NCBI RefSeq assembly: GCF_035083965.1
Contig: NC_089729.1
Coordinates: 19,145,964 to 19,209,963 of the forward strand
Length of the DNA: 64,000 nucleotides
Origin: Branchiostoma lanceolatum
Lineage: Eukaryota > Chordata > Leptocardii > Amphioxiformes > Branchiostomatidae
Reading direction: 5' to 3'
Below, in pieces: positions 57,501-64,000 of this stretch (position 1 is its first letter; every line of letters starts with the position of its first letter). Both the position numbers and the translations under genes were made by a program. Under the pieces are notes generated by a model. It did no database searches and was not told the origin of the DNA. It saw only the letters and a program-made list of their open reading frames with translations.

Positions 57501-60500
57501 GGGATGCCGCCCTCGACCCGATTGATCTAGCCTCTAGCTTCTTCAACCCGATCTATATCAGGGACAACGGTCAAGGCGGCCCGGACTCCATCCTACGTGG
57601 ACTGACCCGCCAGCCCCATCAGGACTTCGACCCCTTCATGGTCCCTGGCCTGACCCGGCACCTGTTTGCTAAACCCTCCACCGAATTCGCCCTGGACCTG
57701 GCGGCCCTGAACATCCAGCGAGGGAGGGACCACGGACTGCCCGGCTACAACGACTGGAGGAAAAAGAGCGGACTGCGCAGGGTAAGGAACTTCGGGCAGC
57801 TGGCATCGGAGATCACCAATTCAACCACCCGACGGACGCTGCAGTATCTGTACAAGTAAGACCTAATTACTTAATTCTGTCGTTACTTTTATATTCGGTC
57901 TAGGTGACTTCCAAAAGTTAAACCTTTCCTTCTTGCTGCGACGGGCGTTTAGTTATTTTTATTTGCGATTGTCAACATTATTTGCGATTTATTTATTGTA
58001 CCAAGTAAGCAAGTTAGATTTATTAATGCTATGTAGATCGTTTACTCTCTATTAGCTAGATAAGACTTCCATACACATTTTATTGCCAACTTCTCTATCG
58101 TTATGTCTGTACGTGTTCCTGTTGTCTTTGCATGCATGGACCTAGGTCAAGCCAGCCTCATCGTCCCGTAGTAATAATCTCCAGTTGCACCATCTTTCGC
58201 CTTATATCATATCACTCTATAGCATCCACGTTATCATAAAAACAAACACAAACTAGAAAGGCAACATTTGCGAGCAAATACAGCATGTTTAGCCATACTC
58301 CTCGCCATGCAAAAAATGGACTCTCCCAAAATAACAATGGACCATTCTAAAATACTTGCACTAAAAAAATGAATCACCCCAGTCCAAAATTGAGTCTTCC
58401 AGTAGCACCTCAACACAATATGGACCAGTCCACAACCATATCCACTAATTAATTAACAAATACACTTCTGCTAAAAAATGGACTTTTTCATGATCATTCC
58501 AGCTCAAAATTGAAAGAAATAATTAAAGAATCCTCCCCTTGCAAGAACGGGATATTCCGTGCCATTTCCATGTAAACCAGTCGAAAAATATCCGCTGAAA
58601 ATTACACTCTTGCGCATAATCAACCCAGTTCAAAATTGAATTAAAAAAGATCAACCCCAGGGAAGAATGAAGTTTTCCATAGTATACATATGAAGATTTG
58701 ACAGGAGACGAAGGAAATGACCAAAAACAACATATTTGAGTCAATTCAAAGTCACCGAGAGGGTTTAATATAATATTTGTAATATGTTTGAACTATTTTG
58801 ATTAAAAGAATGTCTAAGTCACAATAGTTCTTAAGTGTTCAAACAATTAGAATTGAAACTTATAACATGTTTGAACTTATTTCACATACGTTGGAAACAT
58901 TTCGAACGTAACTACACAAAAATCTCTTTATTTAGAACAGTTTCAAACCATCTATCCAAATGTTTCAATGTTCGAACAATTTGTAACAAAAGATTTTCAC
59001 AATTGCCCTCATAAACGAAGGTGCTAAGTCCTCCTGTGTGTTTCTGCCTATTTTCGGTGGCCGCGCTAGACCACCAGCGGATTTGATTTGACGGAGCGTC
59101 ACCCGCGCGCGACGATGTACACTGTTCGGCACCGCTGATATCCGGCATTTTCCCGCTCCAAAACACTCCACAAGACCCACGTTTTTAGTGTTTTGCCTCT
59201 TGTGCAACACGATTCGATTTGCATTACTAACGGGACGAAAATGATAGAAAAAATTCACCCCGTCCCGGCTTCCGTCCCAAAAACATGAACGACATGAAAA
59301 TATATTTTCTTACAGATTCAATCACGAAAATCAACAGCATGGGATTCCAAATTTTCGCAACGGCCGACCATTTATCATGGTTGAACTTCCTTCCAAGGCG
59401 TGCGATAGATAAACATTCCCGGCACATAATAGTCACTAGTACCAGACTAACGCAAGCTCATGATGATAATAGGGAGAAAGTTTGTCAGTGAAGTTTGGCC
59501 ACCAGAGGATACATTCATTTAACGTTACAAGCTAGCGCATACGGGCGAATCATTGACCTTACCGGGGACTGACTCTACTGGCCTAATCATTCCTTTTTTG
59601 CCGAATTCTACGATCCATACGCCCGTACGTAGGACATGAAGGAAGTCCTGGTGGTGGACGCTACACATCACGGGAGACGCGTGTTGGTCCGAGACAGACA
59701 GCGGCGTGCTTTCGATCGCGTAGCGGCGACGCACCGCTGCGACAACGTGCGGGACCAAAACGCCTGTCCCCAGTGAGACCATGTGTTTTGCGCGGCATGC
59801 CCCGAATCCGTCTACCATTGCTGAATGTAGCCCGATTCATAGAGGTCTATTTTGTAAGCATTATTTCATGTACCCCTCAGCGTGAGAATTCCTTGTGCAA
59901 CACTTCGCTACATTATATATTTAAGTTTCCCCGCGCACCGCCTTCCACCCGCCTTTGATCATGTATGAAGTCGGCGGCAGAGAGAGATCATCAATCAATT
60001 TTGACAGGAGTGTCGCGCCAGTCTGAGGAGAAACGATCTCCCGTGTTGTGTTGAAGAATTTGGAGTTTGAAAATATCTGGAATAACTAATGCTAGAATAA
60101 ACATTCACAAAATCATTGATTTAACTTGTTTTCTGTTATAAAATTTCCTACTGCAATTTAACCACTGAGTTTAACGGAACATGGTGTTTTCCCGATAATC
60201 ACGTTAAATGTTTATGTCCGGTCTTTCCTCCTCGTAAGCAAACTTTCAGCTTGGCCAGGTGCAAGGCACTTGGGGTCAATGACCTGTAGGTCATATGTAG
60301 TATTGAAAGTGACAGAAGTGGCAAATATTGTCAAGAAAGCCCAAAATAAATCGTTTTGAATATATGTATGCCAAAAATGGGAATGTAGTCCTTTAAATAT
60401 TTGTTCAAGCCACATATACAGCCAATTTCAGGTCATTCGGTTGAAATACCAGGGCGCAGGAGGCCAAGATATGCTAAAAATAGCCTAAAAACCTCAATAA

Positions 60501-61759
60501 AATCACTTTCAAGGTCAATATCAAAAAAAAGGAAAAGAACGCACATTGGTTTTTGCCTACATTACTTCTGTACCAAATTTCAGGTCATTTGGTCAAAAAA
60601 TGACAGAGATGAATCGATTTGAAGATTTGACAGGAGGAGAAGAAGAAGAAGAAGAAGAAACATGAGAGAAAACAATATGTTTAGCCATACTTATGGCTAA
60701 ACATAATAAACACACACACACAAACACACAAACACCCACCCACACCCACACAGAGACCTAATACACTATACCACCGTTAAAAGGAGGTAAAATAGTTATA
60801 GGTCTATTGAATTGTCATTGCGATTGAAATGTATTTGTTTTTGATTATATGCAGCAATGTAGACGACATTGACCTGTTCAGCGGAGCTCTTTCCGAGGAG
60901 CCGGTGGCCAACGCCGTGGTCGGCTGGACCTTCGCCAATCTGATGGGGCTTCAGTTTCAGAAGCTGAGGAGGGGCGACCGCTTCTGGTTTGAGAACGAGG
61001 GCCAGTTTACCCTAGGTCAGTAGAAATCTTTCATAAGCACAGCACGCAACCTGATCTTAAAGCATGCAAAAAGGTTGCATTTTTAACGGTAGCATGTTTT
61101 ATGTATAATTACGCTTGCGTTAAGTTCTGGTTTCGTTTAGTGAAGGCATGAGTGAAAAAGAACATGCCTTCTACCTTCACGGCTAGCCTCTGTTGCAGAC
61201 TCCTTCCGCCTTTTTTTTTTCAAGTTACAGTATAATTTTTTATCACTTTTTAAAATGTGATAATGCAATGTAAAACTGTAAGTACGTGGCTCATTCTCGT
61301 CACAAATGCGATTTTGTGTTATTTTGTCTCGACTTGACATAGAATTATCCGGGGAAACTACGCACGTCGTGTAAACATAGATGATGCGCTCATTAGCGCT
61401 GCCCGTATTACCGCTCGCGTGTGAAATCACTCACGCACGCGTGAGATTGTGCTCTTGCGAGAGCAGATTCAAAATGGCGCATGCGTTTGGAAAGGGGTCT
61501 ATTGCACCAGTTGATAGTAAAACTAAAAATCTCTAGGACGAAGGGGGTGTCTTACAATACTTTCTGTGTGCTTTCTTCTCCAGATCAACTTGCCGAAATA
61601 AAGAAGAACGGTCTGGCCCGCATCCTGTGCGACAACACGGACGACACTGTCCACATGCCGCCGGACGTCTTCTGGCAGCCAAGGGGGCACGGAGGGGGCA
61701 ACCCGCTGGTTGATTGCCAGCTACTGCCCCAGATGGACCTCTCCTTTTGGCAGGAGTAG
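51520..61759 (+). CDS. Animal heme peroxidase (myeloperoxidase/peroxidasin superfamily), 5' end unresolved
   Basis: Nine exons join in frame: 51520-51607 (acceptor at 51503), 52708-52846, 52956-53170, 55083-55262, 55640-55867, 56269-56289, 57003-57855, 60855-61015 and 61584-61759, giving about 686 residues. Key parts in order: FRRADGRCNN and HPLWGSAEQPFERML, the distal motif WGQFLDHDFTLTP (heme-linked Asp and distal His), QINQITAFIDASNVYGSS, GDVRVNEQPGLTSMHT (distal Arg and heme-linked Glu), LREHNRIA, the proximal motif FRFGHSLVQ, LNIQRGRDHGLPGYN and FENEGQFT. It should oxidise halides or phenols with H2O2 outside the cell or in a secretory organelle. The residue after the heme-linked Glu is Gln, not Met, so the MPO-specific sulfonium link is absent. 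The stretch LLLVLMAIFAMATCA is a signal peptide that runs upstream of the ATG across the acceptor, so the true start is probably in an unseen exon. No peroxidasin LRR/Ig parts are seen. Confidence 0.9.
53620..53985. repeat. Probable dispersed repeat in peroxidase intron
   Basis: It contains GGTGGGTTCTTTTACGTGCT and CAAACACGGGACCTCCATTT, CGTCCTACCCGAGGGACG, phrases I associate with abundant marine-invertebrate dispersed repeats. No boundaries can be fixed. Confidence 0.4.
53986..54200 (+). mobile_element. tRNA-derived SINE, plus copy
   Basis: It begins TGTGGCGTCGTGTGGCGCAA, with a B-box-like GGGATCGAATCCCA, then GTTGTGCCC and TTGGGAAAGGCACTTTACAC. A ~177-codon frame crosses it but matches only the SINE. 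Confidence 0.75.
54505..54640 (-). mobile_element. tRNA-derived SINE, inverted copy
   Basis: On the minus strand it reads GTCGTGTGGCGCAACTGTAG, with GGGATCTAATCCCAGG, then AAAGGCACTTGACACGACTT and CTCACTTCACTCAGGTGTAA. It faces the copy at 53986 about 300 bp away. Confidence 0.75.
54698..54924. mobile_element. Foldback element with ~105 bp arms
   Basis: CAAGGTTCTTTTATTCATAA...GACTAGTTCACAGTGCACTG pairs almost perfectly with CAGTGCACAGTAGC-side sequence, namely ACTGTGCACTGTGAACCAGT...GAATAAAAGAACCTTG. The loop is ~15-20 bases. The arms contain CGACGTTTCGACGACTGTCA. Confidence 0.9.
56269..56289 (+). other. 21-base microexon of the peroxidase gene
   Basis: Bounded by TTTTTCAG and GTAGAT, it adds DMPGTSE between ALR and ARGLLKS. 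It is phase-neutral, so transcripts with or without it stay in frame. Family members have a short variable loop here. Confidence 0.6.
58140..59540. other. Left part of large peroxidase intron 7
   Basis: Low-complexity AT-rich sequence with repeated phrases such as TGGACCATTCTAAAATA and AACATGTTTGAACTTATTTC. No exon of the peroxidase is expected here, because the flanking exons join in phase. Confidence 0.4.
59563..59818 (-). CDS. Possible first coding exon of an unidentified gene
   Basis: On the minus strand an ATG opens an 85-codon frame (MVDGFGACRAKHMVSLG... ending IRPVESVP) that runs to a strong donor, CCCCG|GTAAGG. The segment is GC- and CpG-rich with coding-like third positions, unlike the surrounding intron. 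It would be a gene nested antisense in peroxidase intron 7. I do not recognise the protein and found no second exon; a CpG-rich repeat is the alternative. Confidence 0.3.
60200..60715 (+). repeat. Probable dispersed repeat with (GAA)n
   Basis: It contains two similar blocks (ATTTCAGGTCATTCGGTTGA and ATTTCAGGTCATTTGGTCAA) about 170 bp apart, an (AGA)n run at 60636-60660 and the palindrome GTTTAGCCATACTTATGGCTAAAC in shortened form at the end. Phrases such as GATTTGACAGGAG also occur near 58695. Confidence 0.5.
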
Positions 61760-64000
61760 TGCCATTGCCTTATGACATACCCGGTTCAGTCTGCATGCAT
61801 TGAGTGAAACGTTTCGTTTGTAGTTCTAAACCTTAGAACATCAAATCGCCCAATACCGTAAGACCCCAAAACACAGTAAGGTGAATCTCAAAGCAGATGT
61901 AGGGATATTTTAAGCCGACATTGGAGAATGTTTCAAATTTCCTTCCAGACATACACTACATGTTATAGTAACCATAATCAAAGAAAGCGTAAACGTTGCA
62001 TGTGTCATTACATGAAATTATGATGCATGTATGATGTACGTATGTTTTACGTTTGACTAAAGATCAGGACAGGTATACATCTTTGGAGAATACAAACAAA
62101 AGGCATTTCAGTTCTATACTGGAAGCCCCATTTACACCTTTAGGGCCTCGTGTGAAAACTGAAGTTTCAACTAAATCGACTTTTGAGACCAACTACCAAA
62201 CACAGACGACCTTGCTCACGCATGGTTGTCAGCCATGATCAAATGGAAGTTGAAAGTGGTCTGGAGGCAATGGTCGTCTATGTGTAAAGAAAAAAAACCT
62301 GCTAGGTGGATCCCAAATCAAACAAAAGTACGGGACTCTTTTTGATATGCTCAATATTCTACAATTATACGAACCGGTTATTTGTAGAGGAAAGACGATC
62401 ATCAACCTTTCTTCGGTTTCGAACATTGACAGCGGTTGCCTTTGTCTAAAAGTAGCGTTCAGATTTGGCTCATGAATATATTACTACCTGATATGCACTA
62501 AGTACTGCAAGTTTTTATGCTAACTGAGCAATTTTTTTCCCCTTAATCTGACTTCCTAAATTGAATTTTGCCATTTCCATGCAATTATCTGATGTCATTA
62601 GATTTTCTTAAAGAATAACTTCTTTAAGTTTCTTTTTTCTGTTGTTTTTGAAAATATGCAAGGAATTAATTCACGCGTCTATAAATTCATGTTTTAGCAG
62701 TCTCTAAACCATATCAAGGAATAAGGAATTTTAAAAAAAATCATTTTGATAGTTGTTTCGTGACGACGTATGCCGGGTATACTTTTAAGACGTACATAAT
62801 TTTACTAGTATTCGGTAAAATCTAGGGTTGATGCTATAATCATATAATCATATATATAATCATATATCATAGCCCTAAGCTAGGCTGATGCGCACTTCTG
62901 CTCCAGAATGGTGTATAAAGGCACTCTTGCAGCTGGCCATTGATGAAGGTTAGACATCCTGGTAATGAGATACGGCAAAAATAGTTACTCAATTAAAGCG
63001 ACTGGATGAAATTTTGAATTTTGAAATTTTTCACAATTCTATCCAGTTGCTAGAGTAGCTATTTTTGGCGTATATTATAGCTGGTACATTCAGCATTCAA
63101 AAGTCCAATCTAGTCTAGTCAAATCAAAAACATAATAGTCGTAACAGGCACAGTGTAAGGTAATACGTAGTAAACGACTACTGCCTGGTCACATTGATCT
63201 AGTTGAATATACACCAAGATTCTACGTTACACAACATTAATACAAGCATGCTACATTAATCTTGAAGTTGCATAATTTAAACTTAGATTCTAGGTTATAC
63301 AATATTAAAAGAATACACAATGAGGTGTTGTATGTCTACTTCATAGCTACATATGCCGATGTACTTAAGTAGTTATATTTTTCATAACGGTTTATGAGAT
63401 TAGTAAATGAACCATATCAGTCTGTACTTTTCTTGAGTAATGTTGCACCAGCCTTGCACTCCGTGATCTGTATTAGATTTAATCTTTGTTCCGTATAAGT
63501 AGGACATTGTAAACATCATTAAATGCGGCAATCTACAGCATTTCTGGTTGGTTCTATTAATACTTGTGTTTTGTAAAACTATGATAGAAAGTACTGATCG
63601 CTATTACACGAGCAACATGGTGACAAATCTTTAAACGACTATACTCATGTTTGCCTTTGTTGTGTTGCGATATGATCACGTTTGACCACATTTTGTTACT
63701 ACGGTATATTTCTGTTATATTTCAGCTGGCTATAATACAATATTAAAGATGATATATGCGGGGGTTGCTGTTGAGTTTTTTGTTGTTGTTGTAGGTTACG
63801 TAATATCGACATGTACTGCCTTTTTGTTCCTAGATTATCATCTAAAATCTTATCATATCACATAATTCTAATACAAATTAACACAAACGTAGAGTTCCAA
63901 AAACTTAAACTTAAAATCGTCAAGAAAGTTTTATTACAGTATGTCAAGTAAATATCAGCTTTATTTGCAAATCTCATGGCACTCACATGTTTTATCATGA
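61760..64000. other. 3' flank of the peroxidase gene, no gene seen
   Basis: AT-rich sequence. A TATATCATA-type dyad occurs near 62840-62870. No open frame above about 65 codons, no domain and no clear mobile element were recognised. Confidence 0.5.

Overview
The window is animal nuclear DNA: genes are split by many short introns with GT/AG borders, coding exons are islands in AT-rich non-coding sequence, and introns and intergenic spaces are crowded with small mobile elements, tRNA-headed SINE-like repeats, non-LTR retrotransposon pieces and long GT/CA microsatellites. The gene set (NXPE-family proteins, a CARD plus B-box protein, a heme peroxidase of the myeloperoxidase/peroxidasin superfamily and a large Mind-bomb-repeat protein) points to an invertebrate deuterostome, most likely a lancelet (Branchiostoma). 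That is an inference from gene content and repeat style, not a database match.

Layout. (1) About 1.7-2.5 kb, minus strand: the first two coding exons of an NXPE-family gene whose remaining exons were not found and probably lie off the left edge. (2) 9.8-15.5 kb, plus strand: a complete six-exon NXPE paralogue, head-to-head with the first. The ~7.2 kb between them holds a dead Tc1-like transposon, palindromic tandem repeats, a GT microsatellite and a dispersed repeat. (3) 16.8-18.7 kb, plus strand: a three-exon gene for a CARD + B-box protein with no RING. (4) 20.2-43.2 kb, plus strand: a 21-exon gene for a protein of about 1,028 residues with four Mind-bomb-type SH3 repeats, a cysteine-rich zinc-finger-like block, an armadillo-like region and a C-terminal FHGT-containing domain that may be related to the ADP-ribosyltransferase fold. 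Its introns carry a CR1-like retrotransposon, LINE and SINE pieces and several MITE families. (5) 43.2-51.5 kb: gene-poor repeats. (6) 51.5-61.8 kb, plus strand: a nine-exon heme peroxidase gene whose 5' start is unresolved. (7) The last 2.2 kb shows no gene.

How the genes may work together. The CARD/B-box gene and its downstream neighbour both look like signalling or ubiquitin-pathway adaptors, and each has a perfect NF-kB consensus site within about 55 bp upstream of its start codon. This suggests, but does not prove, a co-regulated innate-immune pair. The strongest candidates for something undescribed are the Mind-bomb-repeat / Cys-rich / ARM / FHGT architecture and the RING-less CARD-B-box protein. 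All splice models were made by eye from reading frame, splice consensus and family similarity; no search or computation was run.
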